Below, piece after piece: positions 36,324-46,500 of a stretch of 64,000 nt of DNA (position 1 is its first letter; the number at the start of each line of letters is the position of its first letter). The stretch is from NCBI RefSeq assembly GCF_005930355.1, contig NZ_VDBO01000001.1, forward strand, positions 2,602,107 through 2,666,106, in the 5' to 3' direction. The notes under the pieces are model-generated. The model was not told the origin of the DNA, ran no database searches, and saw only the letters and a list, made by a program, of their open reading frames with translations. The stretch comes from Paenibacillus sinopodophylli (GTDB lineage Bacteria > Bacillota > Bacilli > Paenibacillales > Paenibacillaceae). Made by a program: the position numbers and the translations under genes.

Positions 36324-36854
36324 ATGAAAAAAATCATTACGATGATTTGTTTGCTGTTAAGCACACAATCGGCAGCTGCCGCAATGGCTATGTCGAACTC
36401 CGAACCAACTGCTTTGCTGATCCCGATCATCAATAGCGAGGGAAAACAAATTGGAGCGGCTCAGCTTGTACAAAAGGCAGATAAAGTATTTGTCCATATC
36501 GAAGCGGAGAAGCTGGCACCGGGAATGCATGGTGTTCACTTTCATAGCGTAGGCAAATGCGATACACCTGACTTCAAATCAGCAGGCGATCATTTCAACC
36601 CATTAAGCAAACAGCATGGCTTCAACAATTCCAAGGGCTATCATAGCGGAGACCTGCCGAATATCGAGGTTGGTGCAGACGGAAAAGTCATTGCCAATAT
36701 TGCTAGCGCAGATGTTACTCTTCAGCAGGGAAAACCAAACTCCTTATTGAAGGAAGACGGCACAGCGATCATCATTCACGAGAAAGCAGATGATTATGTG
36801 ACCGACCCATCTGGCAACTCAGGCAATCGTATCGCTTGTGGTATTATTCGTTAG
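36324..36854 (+). CDS. sodC: Cu/Zn superoxide dismutase, secreted
   Basis: The protein has 176 residues with a signal peptide (MKKIITMICLLLSTQSAAAA) and no lipobox cysteine. All metal ligands are visible: HFH in GVHFHSVGKC, GDHFNP, the zinc stretch HGFNN to YHSGDLPN, and IIIHEKADDY. The disulfide cysteines (GKCDTP, RIACGII) and active-site arginine (GNRIACG) are present. The ATG at 36324 follows GGGAGG. A hairpin at 36881-36917 ends the unit. It should protect against external superoxide. Bacillus YojM is a relative. Confidence 0.95.
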   Translation: MKKIITMICLLLSTQSAAAAMAMSNSEPTALLIPIINSEGKQIGAAQLVQKADKVFVHIEAEKLAPGMHGVHFHSVGKCDTPDFKSAGDHFNPLSKQHGFNNSKGYHSGDLPNIEVGADGKVIANIASADVTLQQGKPNSLLKEDGTAIIIHEKADDYVTDPSGNSGNRIACGIIR

Positions 36855-36880
36855 ATTGGTCGTTGTACTGTAAGGCAAAT

Positions 36881-36917
36881 AGGGAGAGTGCAGCGTAATC
36901 TGCTCTCTCCTTTTTTC
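36881..36917 (+). terminator. Intrinsic terminator of sodC
   Basis: GGGAGAG and CTCTCTCC arms followed by six T residues. On the other strand it is read into by the Nudix remnant. Confidence 0.75.
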
Positions 36918-37055
36918 GAACTCTATTTTCCCACCGACACATTCCCAAGTTCCCTCGCCGACTTCATCCTCATCCGCTCGTTTTACAATTAATACTTTGC
37001 CTCCGTTTACAATAACACCTTTAACAACAACTACGATTTTATTTGCATCGGTCAT
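36890..37055 (-). pseudogene. Nudix hydrolase remnant (N-terminal part)
   Basis: From the ATG at 37055 (MTDANKIVVVVKGVIVNGGK), with AAAGGTG upstream, the frame gives a typical Nudix start up to EGTWECVGGKIEF. It then loses similarity exactly where the Nudix box (G-x5-E-x7-REUxEExGU) should continue; only two key residues of the box are present. The rest of the frame reads through the sodC terminator and into sodC antisense. This looks like a gene cut off when the sodC segment arrived or by a deletion. Confidence 0.75.
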
Positions 37056-37204
37056 ATTAAACACCTTTCAAATCTCAAATATCTTCTTATGTTATCATTG
37101 TAATGAGATCCAATTTGGATGTATATGGAATAATGACGCAAGTAGGCTCGAATTGTGATTAGCCCTATCTTTACATCCATTCGTTATGTTAAGGAGTGAT
37201 TCAC

Positions 37205-37738
37205 TTGGAGATTATTATTCCTACCCGCAGGGTGACTTACAATAAAGGGCAATTAGGGCGGTGGAAGAGCGGGAATCGCGATGACTGTATCGATGCATAT
37301 TGCAAAAAACTCCAAGGCTCACGAGGATTTGCTGAATACATTGCGGGGTCATTTTATGAAACATTAGGTTACAGTTGGATTCATCATGATTTCAACCTGC
37401 TCGGTGGCAACAAACTAGGGAAATACCCTGAAACAGAAGCTGTACTACGTAAACATTTCGGAGATTCGAGATACGAGAGCGGTCGAGAATACTATCCAGC
37501 TTTTTCTCGTTATGTAAAGGTAGAAGAACCGGATTTGTTAATTTACAAACCGGATTATTCCGAGATCAGATTCGTTGAATGTAAACGAAATGACACAAAC
37601 GACAAATTGCGAGAAAGTCAGATAAGAGGACTCGCTATACTGAAGCTATTGTTTCAATGTACCATTGAAGTGGTTGAAATTATCGAGGAATCTAAGAATC
37701 AGTCTAGAGAAGAACAGCCGATTGTATGGAAGTTTTAG
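37205..37738 (+). CDS. VRR-NUC-like stand-alone nuclease domain protein
   Basis: The protein has 177 residues from the chosen TTG at 37205 (MEIIIPTRRVTYNK), which is 8 bases after AAGGAG; the GTG at 37196 overlaps that site. The C-terminal half carries a PD-(D/E)xK-type core: PDLLIYKPDYSEIRFVECKR, with D and E-x-K, then RESQIRGLAILK as in VRR-NUC domains of restriction-like or phage nucleases. No helicase or methylase partner is adjacent. The fold assignment is by pattern only. A hairpin at 37749-37782 follows. Confidence 0.6.
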   Translation: MEIIIPTRRVTYNKGQLGRWKSGNRDDCIDAYCKKLQGSRGFAEYIAGSFYETLGYSWIHHDFNLLGGNKLGKYPETEAVLRKHFGDSRYESGREYYPAFSRYVKVEEPDLLIYKPDYSEIRFVECKRNDTNDKLRESQIRGLAILKLLFQCTIEVVEIIEESKNQSREEQPIVWKF

Positions 37739-37748
37739 AAAGATACGT

Positions 37749-37782
37749 GAAAATCGCGAAGCCTGCCGCTTCGCGATTTTTC
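37749..37782. terminator. Bidirectional terminator
   Basis: AAAATCGCGAAGC and GCTTCGCGATTTTT perfect arms around a 5-base loop, between the convergent VRR-NUC-like and dipeptidase genes. Confidence 0.9.
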
Positions 37783-37786
37783 ATAC

Positions 37787-39142
37787 CTATAGTCGCTTCA
37801 GGAACGATACGATCGTCAGAAGCCCTTTATCGAAATTGTCCAGATTAAAGTGTTCGTTCGGTGCATGTAGATTCTCATCTGGAAGACCGAAGCCCATCAT
37901 AACGACAGGAGCCGCCAGTTCGCGGGAGAAGGTTTCGACGATCGGAATTGATCCGCCATCTTTCGTGAACAGTGCCCGCGTACCGTAGACATCTGCGTAA
38001 GCATCCGCAGCCAACTGCAGCATCGGGTTGGAAGGATCAATGTTGAACGCACGAGCCTTCTCGCCGTCTTTGATTTGCAGCTTCGCGCCGGACTGCATAT
38101 GCTTCTGCAAATGCCGTTTGATTTTTTCCAAAATGTCTTGCGGGTCCTGGTCTCCAACTAGGCGGCACGTAATCTTGGCATGCGCCTCCTTCGGAATAAC
38201 CGTTTTGGTGCCTTCGCCCTGGAATCCACCGTAAACGCCGTTCAATTCAAGCGTTGGCCTCGCTCCAATCCGTTCCACAAAGGAGAAGCCCTCTTCGCCG
38301 TACAACGCGTCAAGACCAAGACTTTCCTTCAAGTGATCTTCATTCAGCATCTGCTTGGCGAATTCTTCTCTCATGAGCTGCGAAAGCTCCGGTACGCCTT
38401 CATAGAATCCCTCGACGCTCACGCGACCCTCATTATCGTGTAAAGTCGAAAGCAAAGAGACGAGGGCATGAAGCGCGTTTGGAACACCACCTCCGTATGA
38501 GCCGGAGTGCAAATCCGTATTCGCAGTGTTCACAGTGACCTCAAGCGAGCATAATCCCCGAAGTCCCGTACTGATAGCAGGCTTGCCCGGCTCAAGCAGC
38601 GAAGTGTCCGAAATCAGGATGACGTCAGCGGCCAGCTTTTCCCGATTCGTGGCTAAGAAAGGAGGAAGACTACGGCTGGAAACTTCTTCTTCACCCTCGA
38701 TGCATAGCTTAATATTAACCGGAAGCTTCTCTTCCTGCTTCAATATGGCTTCTATTGCTTTAATATGTAGAAACACCTGACCTTTATCATCTGTCGCTCC
38801 CCTGGCGTACAGCTTACCATCCCGAATGTCAGGCTCGAAGGGTGGCGTCGTCCACAAATGCAGCGGATCGACTGGCTGCACATCGTAATGACCGTATACA
38901 AGCACGGTAGGTTTTCCGGGAGCATGTAAATGGTCGGCATACACAATCGGATGTCCGTCCGTTTGATGGACATCCACGTTCTCTAGACCTGCGCGGGTGA
39001 GCGTGTCCGCAAGCCATTCGGCCGCTTTGTTCATATCCGCTTTATGCGCAGATAAAGCCGATATGCTCGGAATAGACAACCATTGCTTCAGCTCGCCCAA
39101 CTGCTGTTCCCTTAAGTTTTGAAAATAAGTTTCATAACTCAT
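37787..39142 (-). CDS. M20 family metallo-dipeptidase
   Basis: The protein has 451 residues. The zinc-site motifs of M20 enzymes are present: VLVYGHYDVQPVDP near residue 80, the GATDDKGQV aspartate near 115, and CIEGEEEVSSRS with the catalytic glutamate near 148. A lid domain and the C-terminal histidine (ENLHAPNEHFN) complete it. It cleaves dipeptides or N-acyl amino acids in the cytoplasm. The start at 39142 (MSYETYFQNL) lies about 12 bases after GGAGG; an upstream ATG at 39166 would be before that site. Confidence 0.93.
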   Translation of the reverse strand: MSYETYFQNLREQQLGELKQWLSIPSISALSAHKADMNKAAEWLADTLTRAGLENVDVHQTDGHPIVYADHLHAPGKPTVLVYGHYDVQPVDPLHLWTTPPFEPDIRDGKLYARGATDDKGQVFLHIKAIEAILKQEEKLPVNIKLCIEGEEEVSSRSLPPFLATNREKLAADVILISDTSLLEPGKPAISTGLRGLCSLEVTVNTANTDLHSGSYGGGVPNALHALVSLLSTLHDNEGRVSVEGFYEGVPELSQLMREEFAKQMLNEDHLKESLGLDALYGEEGFSFVERIGARPTLELNGVYGGFQGEGTKTVIPKEAHAKITCRLVGDQDPQDILEKIKRHLQKHMQSGAKLQIKDGEKARAFNIDPSNPMLQLAADAYADVYGTRALFTKDGGSIPIVETFSRELAAPVVMMGFGLPDENLHAPNEHFNLDNFDKGLLTIVSFLKRL

Positions 39143-39379
39143 TGGCAATTTCATCCTCCATTTCAATTTAAATTCATCTCATTTAACATCGCCAAGCAAA
39201 AATGCCAAAGACTCTGCGTTCATTATTGGCGTAAACGAACAATTTGATGTGCCAAATTGAATAATAGCCTACACTTAGTATGAGTTATAAGATCGATTGA
39301 GACAAGACCAGTCCATTCAAGACCGGTTTAGCTTCTTCGCCCTTTTTATGTATCAATAATCGTTGACTGTTTTTACTTG

Positions 39380-39512
39380 CGTGTCTGAAAACTAATCACT
39401 GAGTCAATTTCAAAATGACAGCCACGTATACAAACGACAGGAATGACTTTGCTAGTTTGTCGTAATGGGTAGCCACACTTTGAAAATGTTTGATTTATTA
39501 AAAAACTAAGAA
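39380..39512 (-). mobile_element. IS5-type terminal remnant
   Basis: The stretch starts at the conserved GTGTCTGAAAACT end and matches about 130 bases of the reverse complement of the IS5-type element end at 53080-53210 (shared AACAAACGACA, TTGTCGTAA, GTAGCCAC). Only this end remains. Together with the intact copy it brackets the island. The 39143-39710 interval otherwise holds only this remnant and the gene fragment. Confidence 0.75.
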
Positions 39513-39518
39513 TTTTTT

Positions 39519-39710
39519 TTAGTTAGTCAATTGCATTTCGTTACATGTTTCCATTGGGAGGCAATTTGAAACATTTCTTTGTTTATCGATATAGATACGA
39601 ACTACATTTCCATTTATATGATCTGAGAAACTTATTTTCATATCACCAAAAGGCAAAAAATTGATAAGATTATGAATATCATCTTTTGTAAGTTGTTCAT
39701 CTGTGTATTT
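39519..39710 (-). pseudogene. C-terminal fragment of an unknown gene, cut by the IS4-type element
   Basis: On the minus strand a frame of 64 codons (VKYTDEQLTKDDIHNLINFL, then FGDMKISFSDHINGNVVRIY) ends with a TAA at 39519. It has no start; it opens at the terminal repeat of the IS4-type element. Strand and composition agree with the AT-rich island. Family unknown; the upstream part was not found on the far side of the insertion. Confidence 0.55.
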
Positions 39711-39832
39711 AACTATAAATGAGCAAATTCGCTTCCACTAAACTGTAAAATCAAAAAGAATAGAGACAAAGCGCTCTCCTTGTGGTAAAAAGTAGTCACC
39801 ACAACAAACCTTCACACCAAGGAGAAATCGCT

Positions 39833-40249
39833 ATGTCTCATACCGCCATCGTACCTAATCATGTCGCACTTCGCAACTACTTCTTACAGCATCGTCTGCC
39901 GCTCTATTATTCCAAGCCGGTGATGGCGCATATCGAGACGTATATGGTGGCCGCGACAGCCAAAGGGTTTCGTGGTAAAGTGGTGGATCTGGCCGAATTC
40001 AGTGCTAGCCATCGCACAACACTTGGACATTTTCTAGCCGAAGGCAAGTGGAATGAAGCGGTGCTGCAAAACAAAGTGAAGGATGAATCCCTTCAACAGG
40101 TGGTTCAGATAGCCAACCAGACGGCGGAGCCACTGTTTGTTATTCATGATGATACGATCTCAAAGAAGACAAAGCCTTCGTCACAGGCTACGTCTCCGAT
40201 GGAACAGACTGGCTTTCATCATTCGCATCTGGAAGGTAAAGTCGTTTAG
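39833..40249 (+). pseudogene. IS4-type transposase, N-terminal part
   Basis: AAGGAG precedes the ATG at 39833 by 8 bases. The protein part (MSHTAIVPNHVALRNYF, later FVIHDDTISKK with the first catalytic aspartate) ends at an in-frame TAG two bases before the nested IS3-type element. The expected residue there is probably tryptophan (W-G-H), so the stop looks like a TGG to TAG change. The frame resumes after the nested element with HQVQATVVQSSD. Confidence 0.85.
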
Positions 40250-40332
40250 GGACATCTATTTAGCCCCTATTAAGACTTGGACAGTACACCCCTTACTTAG
40301 ATACAATGAAAACAAGCGGAGGGGAACGAGAA

Positions 40333-40659
40333 ATGAAGAAGAAACAATACGACTTAAACTTTAAGAAAATGGTTGTAGCCAAAGGGAAAGAGATCGGTAA
40401 TATGACGGCGGTAGCGCGCCAACATGAGCTTGATCCTAAGATGGTTCTCAGATGGGCCAGAGACCTGAACCGCAAGGATATAGATCAGTTAGACGGAAAT
40501 AGTGTTAAACAAACCAAGTTTGTTCCTACTGCAGAGGATTATGCACAGCTGGAAAAAGAGAATGAAAAATTAAAGAAGCTCTTTGCGGAGCAAGCCTTGG
40601 AGAGGGACATTCTCAAAGACCTACTAAAAAAAACGAACCCGCACTTGCGGATAAAATAG
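40333..40659 (+). CDS. IS3-family OrfA (HTH DNA-binding subunit)
   Basis: The protein has 108 residues: an HTH segment (MTAVARQHELDPKMVLRWAR) and a leucine-zipper-like coiled coil (QLEKENEKLKKLFAEQALER). Near its end the run of eight A residues at 40626-40633 lets ribosomes slip into the -1 frame and make OrfAB. Confidence 0.9.
   Translation: MKKKQYDLNFKKMVVAKGKEIGNMTAVARQHELDPKMVLRWARDLNRKDIDQLDGNSVKQTKFVPTAEDYAQLEKENEKLKKLFAEQALERDILKDLLKKTNPHLRIK
40626..40633 (+). promoter_or_regulatory. A8 slippery site for -1 frameshifting to OrfAB
   Basis: Eight A residues in the OrfA frame (CTA CTA AAA AAA ACG); the -1 frame continues KNEPALADKIEIAQ directly into OrfB with no stop. Typical of IS3-family transposase expression. 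Confidence 0.75.
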
Positions 40660-41588
40660 AAATCGCTCAGAAATATATTGGACAAGGGCATAACATTAGC
40701 TTTGTACTACGTGTAGTAGAGGTCGAACGATCTACGTATTATGCACATGTGATTAAAATACAGCAAGAAGCAAAAACCATCCACAGGGTTGGTCGTCCTG
40801 CACCAGGTTATTCTTACACGCAAGCTGGGGACCCCATTAGCGACGAGCAAATTTGCGAATGGATAACCGAATTCTTAGCAGGAGAAGGCGCAGCGTACGG
40901 TTACCGAAAACTAACCGTGCTTCTTAGAAGACGACAAAAGCTGAAGATCAACAAGAAGAAAGTGTACCGTCTGTGCAAGCTCATGGGCGTGCTTCGTCCA
41001 CAGCGTAAAATCATCATTACCTATCCCAAGCGACTTGCTAACAATCGTGTGATAACGGATTCCAATCAATTGTGGGAGGTCGATATTAAGTATGGATGGA
41101 TTCATGGGGAGCAGCGATTCTTCTTCCTAATGTGCATTATAGATGTGTTTGACCGTGCCATTGTCGCCTATCATATTGGACTGACCTGTGAAGCCAAACA
41201 TCTCGTTCAGATCACGGAGGAAGCGCTCACGAAGCGCCAGCTCCTTGATCAAGCGGTTAAGCCAGTTAGACGTTCCGATAATGGACCACAGTTTATAAGC
41301 CACCGATTTGAAAAGGCCTGTGCTGAGTTTGTCATGATTCATGAGCGTATTCCACCTAAAACAGCGAATAAAAATGCTCATATTGAATCTTATCATGCCA
41401 TCATCGAACTAGAGTGCTACCGTCGCCATGAATTTGAGTCCTACCCTCAGGCGTATGAGATCGTTAGTCAATTTATTCAAGATTACAACCACATTCGCCT
41501 ACATGGTAGTATCTACGACTTTTCACCATACGAATATATGAAGGCAGTCAAAGATGGAACTGTGAAGCCTAAGCAGATTAAAGTTTAG
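40634..41588 (+). CDS. IS3-family OrfB transposase (DDE integrase)
   Basis: The frame opens at the slippery site and runs to 41588; an internal ATG at 40749 is not needed. The rve integrase core has DDE residues in WEVDIKYG, PVRRSDNGPQF and NAHIESYHAIIELE. An HTH_21-type region (GAAYGYRKLTVLLRRR) precedes it. Full-length with no stop inside. Confidence 0.92.
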
Positions 41589-41697
41589 TATCGATCAAAA
41601 CGTCCATTTTGGAGCATAAGAGAGATATTTAAAGCAATCCTTTGATCCATACTGAATAAGAGGTGCAGTGTCCACAATAAGGGAGTTTAACCGACAT

Positions 41698-42486
41698 CAG
41701 GTTCAAGCGACGGTCGTCCAAAGCAGCGACACCTCATTGATCCATCACATTGACTTATACGACAAAACGAAAACACATCCCGATGGCAGGGTCTACACAA
41801 AGATCGATCACGTATGTGACATGGCCGTTACGCTTCCGATTCCGCCCTATGGTGGTTATGCACTGGTCGATTCCTGGTTTACTTGCGCCCGTGTGATCGG
41901 CAGTTACCCCGCTGTGGGATACCACTTGATTGGCGGTCTTAAAACAAACCGAATCATCTACCCGCAAGGCATCCGCATTTCGATACAGGATTTTGCCGCT
42001 CATATGCGCAAAGAAGACGTTCGCCTTGTGACCGTGAACGAAACTTCTTACTGGACGTACCGATATGAGGGCGCTTTGAACGAGATTGAAAACGCCGTTG
42101 TTCTTCTGTGCTGGCCGGAGCAAGCGTTTGGCGTGCCGAAAGCACTCCGAGCTTTTCTATGCACCGATGTCTCTTTGAACACGGAAACGATTTCGACTTA
42201 CTACAGCAAACGATGGCCGATTGAGATCCTTTTCCGTCAGTCCAAGAATAACCTCGGCTTCGATACGTACCAAGTTCGTTCAGCAACTGCTTTTGTTCGA
42301 CTCTGGGCGCTACTTGCGTGGACGCATTTGTACTGTACCACTGGCTTAGGGCAACCCTGTCCATTTGGCGATGGCTTGCGTGCCGTTCGCAAACAAGTTC
42401 AAATGGATCGCCTGCAGTTTGTCTACGACTGTGTTCAGAAAGGCATCCCTTTTCATCTTGTTCGTGAGCGGTTTAAATTAGCTTAA
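41698..42486 (+). pseudogene. IS4-type transposase, C-terminal part
   Basis: Continues the broken transposase from HQVQATVVQS to FHLVRERFKLA. The second catalytic aspartate lies in YALVDSWFTCA and the YREK-type glutamate motif is YYSKRWPIEILFRQSKNNLG. Without its N-terminal part it cannot be functional. Confidence 0.85.
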
Positions 42487-42543
42487 TCTCAATTGGATAT
42501 TTTATATTCGTTTTTGCTCATTTATAGTTGTATATTCATATTC

Positions 42544-42870
42544 CTAACCATCATCGTTTGTAATAATATCTTCAACTTCAAACGAATCTCGTTTAGATAT
42601 ACGTCTTACATAGTCGAGTCGTAATTCTATTTCTTCAACCTTAGTAAGTTCCTTCTGAAAGAACTCCACTTCAATCCTAAATATTTGTGAAAGTACTTCT
42701 AGCTTGGCATTTGGAATGGCTCTGCGCTTACTAATTCAATCCGTAACCGTAGATGGTGTAATCTCCAGCTTCTCAGCTAATTTTTTATACGTTCCGTTGT
42801 AAAATTTACGATGTATTCTAAACCAATCATAAATATCCCTCCAATAAAACGACGTATCAAGAAAATTCAA
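42544..42870 (-). pseudogene. HTH (XRE/Cro-like) DNA-binding protein with in-frame nonsense codon
   Basis: From a TTG at 42870 the frame reads NFLDTSFYWRDIYDWFRI, then KKLAEKLEITPSTVTD, a TGA at 42736-42738, then ISKRRAIPNAKLEVLSQIF and on to a TAG at 42544. The interrupted segment is a helix-turn-helix, and the TGA sits where tryptophan is expected (TGG to TGA). Start and ribosome binding site are weak. The gene lies at the far side of the IS4-type element and its ORF is too short for routine calling. Coding bias agrees across the stop. Confidence 0.6.
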
Positions 42871-42910
42871 AAAAAGAAACTACATGGAGTTGTTATACTC
42901 ACATGTAGTT
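42868..42910 (-). terminator. Intrinsic terminator of the candidate immunity gene
   Basis: AACTACATG and CATGTAGTT arms followed on the minus strand by a run of seven T residues, just past the stop at 42920. Confidence 0.85.
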
Positions 42911-42919
42911 CCTCAAGTT

Positions 42920-43498
42920 TTAGATTGTATCTAATTCAGAGAATAAACAGTTAAACACTCTTACCTCTCCAAAATTCAAAAGTTCAGTTTCTAAATCAGG
43001 AACAAAACTTTTGCAAACTAAATCTTCTAGTTTGGTACGCTTTTTTCTTTTCATCAACGAATCAATTTCGATTGATATTCTTTGCATTTCTTTATTTATT
43101 ACATTTACGCTACTAAAGTGCCAATTCCCTTCAATTAAATTCGTATTGACATAATTAAAATAATAAAAATCTCCAAGAATGCTTACATATAGCACCAAAT
43201 CAATCCGTCTACCCCCTAGCACATTAATTAATTCTACATCATCGTCAAGAATTTTCTGATCCTTGGCTATTAAGACTTTATATTGCATGCAATTGTATTC
43301 TTCTAAATTCGTCCAATCAACCACCGAATATTCAGGTAGTAATTTCTCTATTTCCTTTACTAGCAAGCTAGTTTTTCCTTTAAACTCATTCCTTTTCCTA
43401 CTTAACCTATTATATTCTTCACTCAATTTGTATCTGACATCATTAAATGCAATTCCCTTAGGAAAAAAATTATAAATCAATGATAGTAATTCTCCCAT
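42920..43498 (-). CDS. Candidate immunity protein (192 residues) downstream of the Rhs toxin gene
   Basis: Soluble and charged, with no recognised domain (LYVSILGDFYYFNYVNTNL; lysine- and glutamate-rich helices near 20-60 and 140-165). It starts 49 bases after the Rhs stop, on the same strand, and ends at a terminator. Genes in this position after polymorphic toxins typically encode the cognate immunity protein. That is inferred from position only. GGAGG is 12 bases before the ATG, a loose spacing. Confidence 0.6.
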   Translation of the reverse strand: MGELLSLIYNFFPKGIAFNDVRYKLSEEYNRLSRKRNEFKGKTSLLVKEIEKLLPEYSVVDWTNLEEYNCMQYKVLIAKDQKILDDDVELINVLGGRRIDLVLYVSILGDFYYFNYVNTNLIEGNWHFSSVNVINKEMQRISIEIDSLMKRKKRTKLEDLVCKSFVPDLETELLNFGEVRVFNCLFSELDTI

Positions 43499-43547
43499 TT
43501 AAGTAATCTACCTCCAATAGGTTAACAAACAAAAGATAAATATTTAT

Positions 43548-46500
43548 TCACTTTCTATTGTCTGTCTTATCAAATCGTTTGTCTGTCAGCAATTTCTTAG
43601 CTTTCTTAGCATCTTTATCTCCCTGTTTTGCTGCTCTTTCTATTTCCTCCATTGTTTTATCTACCCACTGACTAGGAAATTCTTTATTTATAGCTCCTTT
43701 TTTTGTTTTTGTAATTATCTCTCTTGCTGTAATACTAACCTTATTTCCATATTTTATTGCTCCTCTTCCTAAAAATGTAACCGCTACTTTTGTAGCATTT
43801 GCATACAATCCAAATCCATTTTCATCTGACTCAATCCATTTAATTGTGCTATCCCTTGCAAGTTTCATTACAACATCTTCTGGAATCATTTTATCTGTTG
43901 ACTGCATTATGTCATTTTCATTTAATCCTTGTTCCTTAAACCATGAAGCATTTCTTATCAATTCCCTGAGCTTATTAGCTTCACTTGACCAATAACGCAT
44001 ATCTTCTTTGTTCCCTTGTTCATACGCCTCTTGATATTTCCATTTCATTTCATTAATAGTCCAATTGGCTGTAATCACTGTTGCCCAATTTCCTGTAGGG
44101 TCAATGTATAATAACGGATTATTATGCACATAAGTATAAAGATTCAAACTAAGCGGATTCGTTATCTCCCCTTCATACGTATCCTCATTAATAAATCTAC
44201 CAACGTTGGGATCATAATAACGAGCACGTAAATAGTAAAGACCCGTTTCCTCATCATAGATCTCACCTGCGTATTTAAACTCATTTGCAATTCCCTCGGT
44301 TTTTTTTGTGATTTTTCCCCATTCATCATATTCGTATGAATTAATAACTTCACCATTAGTGTCTACCATCTGAATAACATCACCATGGCCATTGTATAAA
44401 TAATAATAATCTTTATTCATTGCTATGTCCTTTTTGACAAGTAATCTATCCCCACGGACATAATTTGCTGTTACTACATTATTCCCATTCACCTCTGAGA
44501 TTACTTCACTATTCAAATTATAGCGATATTGCTTTATATCTGATCCTTTTGCCTTCCGGTAACGAAGTTTGTCTGGTGAATATTCAAATGTCGTTACTTC
44601 ATTCCCATTGGTATTCTTAATTAAGTTGTTATGTAGATCATATTCATACGATCTCTCGTCTAAAATTAAGGGTACATTACTAGTGTCACTTAATGTCAAT
44701 CGATTACCTTGAACATCATAAGTATAGACAACTGTTTTATCAACGCTTGTAATAGTTAAAAGTCTATTAAGCTTGTCGTAGGTGTAGGATTTGACCTTTA
44801 ACATTTGATTAACTTCTGACTGTAAAACCGTTTCAATATTTCCGTTATTATCATACTTATAGCTATATGAAGATAATAAAGTACTACCTTTTTTATTCGT
44901 TATGGTGTCAAGCCTCTCGAGTTTATCATACACATACTCTGTTTTCAGAATAGAGCCATCCATTAAAGGCGGATAGGATAAAGATTTCACTCGCCCATTT
45001 GGATAATACGTATATTTGACGTTTACGGCATCAGAATTGTTTAAAGTCTGCTGTCCATTTGTCTGTACTTTCTCCAATTGAAGTCTGTCATACTTGAACT
45101 GAGTATGAAAGCTGTTTGATGCTCCACCTGATATATTAAGTTCAGTAATACGGTTATTCAAGTCATATTCAATCCCTAGTGATGATGAAAATGTATTGTT
45201 AGCTCCTTGAACTTGAATAGAAGTTAGCCGTTCTAAATAATCCTTTTGTGTTGTCAAAGAAGATGATTTTACACCATTTTTATAATACTCTTGAGTATCA
45301 GAACGAATGCCATTGCTTCCAAAAATCGACTTGACTTGCTCCGAAGCTGCGCCTGAACGTGTTAATGTGAGGAGAATTGGTCGATTCTGTTCATCATATT
45401 GATAATTGGATTTTGTCCCATTTCGGTCGGTTAATTGCTGTAACAGACCTAAGTTATTATAATCATACGTTTCTCGAATAAAGGATGGGTCTTCTTTGTA
45501 GATTAGTCCGCCTAATTCATTATATTTCTTAGTGTTGACGAGCGTCGGTGAATCAAATTCACTGCTGTGTGTGCTAGTATCCGTTATTTGACCACTTTTA
45601 TTGTATGAGTACTTTACTATTTGTCCGAGAGCATCTTTAACTTCAATCAATCGGTTCAGAATATCATACGTATATTTCGTAGTGACACTCTCATTATTCA
45701 AATTCCTTTTGGGATCTGTATAAGTGATTAGATTTCCTCTTAAGTCATACGAATACAATTCTGTCAAAGGAATCGTTTGATTAGGCCAGTCTTTAAATAC
45801 CCTATTGACTAATAATTGTCCCCATTGATCGTAATCTCGTTCAATATAGTTCGATTTCAAAGCATTTTTGTTTAGAATTTGATTATCCCGATAAGCAGGG
45901 ATATCCGTAACGGCAATAAAATAATTATTTTCCTTTCTTAATTTCAGGTTGCTTTCTGATACATATAAATTCCCATATATATCAATCGCTTCTTTTTGAG
46001 CACCCCAAGCATCGTAAGTAACTGTTGTCGTGTTGTTCATCGGGTCAATAGCATAGACAGCCCTAGTTAAATCGTCTGGACGATATTGTGTGGTCTGAGT
46101 TTCTCCATTGTTAGATTTTTGCGAATAGCGCAAAAAGCCGAAAGCATCATAATAGTCATTTTGGACAGCAAATGCTGTGGTTACATTGTTGGATTTCTGA
46201 GTATATTTACGTTTAGAACTGACGAGTATTGATGATACGTATGCATTATAGGCATCTGCTGATGAAGGAATAACTGAATTACTATACGTTATTTCGTCCA
46301 TAACATTGTAACCAACGCCATTGGCATTAGTAAAACTCGGATAAGTAATCATGGTTGTTCGTCCAAGTGCATCATATTGATATGATGTAACTTTACCGTC
46401 TCCGTTTATTTCGCTTTCCAAAGTACCATTCCCCATATTGTAGTTCATTGAACTCTGAACCAGTTGGGTGATATTGGGTACGGTCTTAATAGTAAAATAA

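Larger units (their letters stand above)
40256..41692 (+). mobile_element. IS3-type insertion sequence (1437 bp) nested in the IS4-type transposase
   Basis: A 5-base direct repeat GACAT (40251-40255 and 41693-41697) flanks the element, the expected target duplication. Inner ends share TGGACA-x-T-x-CACC with TGGACACTGCACC. It carries orfA and orfB with a frameshift site. All catalytic residues are intact, so it may still be active. Confidence 0.88.
39711..42529 (+). mobile_element. IS4-type insertion sequence, broken by a nested IS3-type element
   Basis: The outer ends are 21-base inverted repeats agreeing at 19 positions (AACTATAAATGAGCAAATTCG and AACTATAAATGAGCAAAAACG). Without the nested element it is about 1.38 kb, the normal size for an IS4-type element. 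Its transposase is coded at 39833-40249 plus 41698-42486. No convincing target duplication is seen at the outer ends; the flanks are similar but not identical. Confidence 0.8.
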
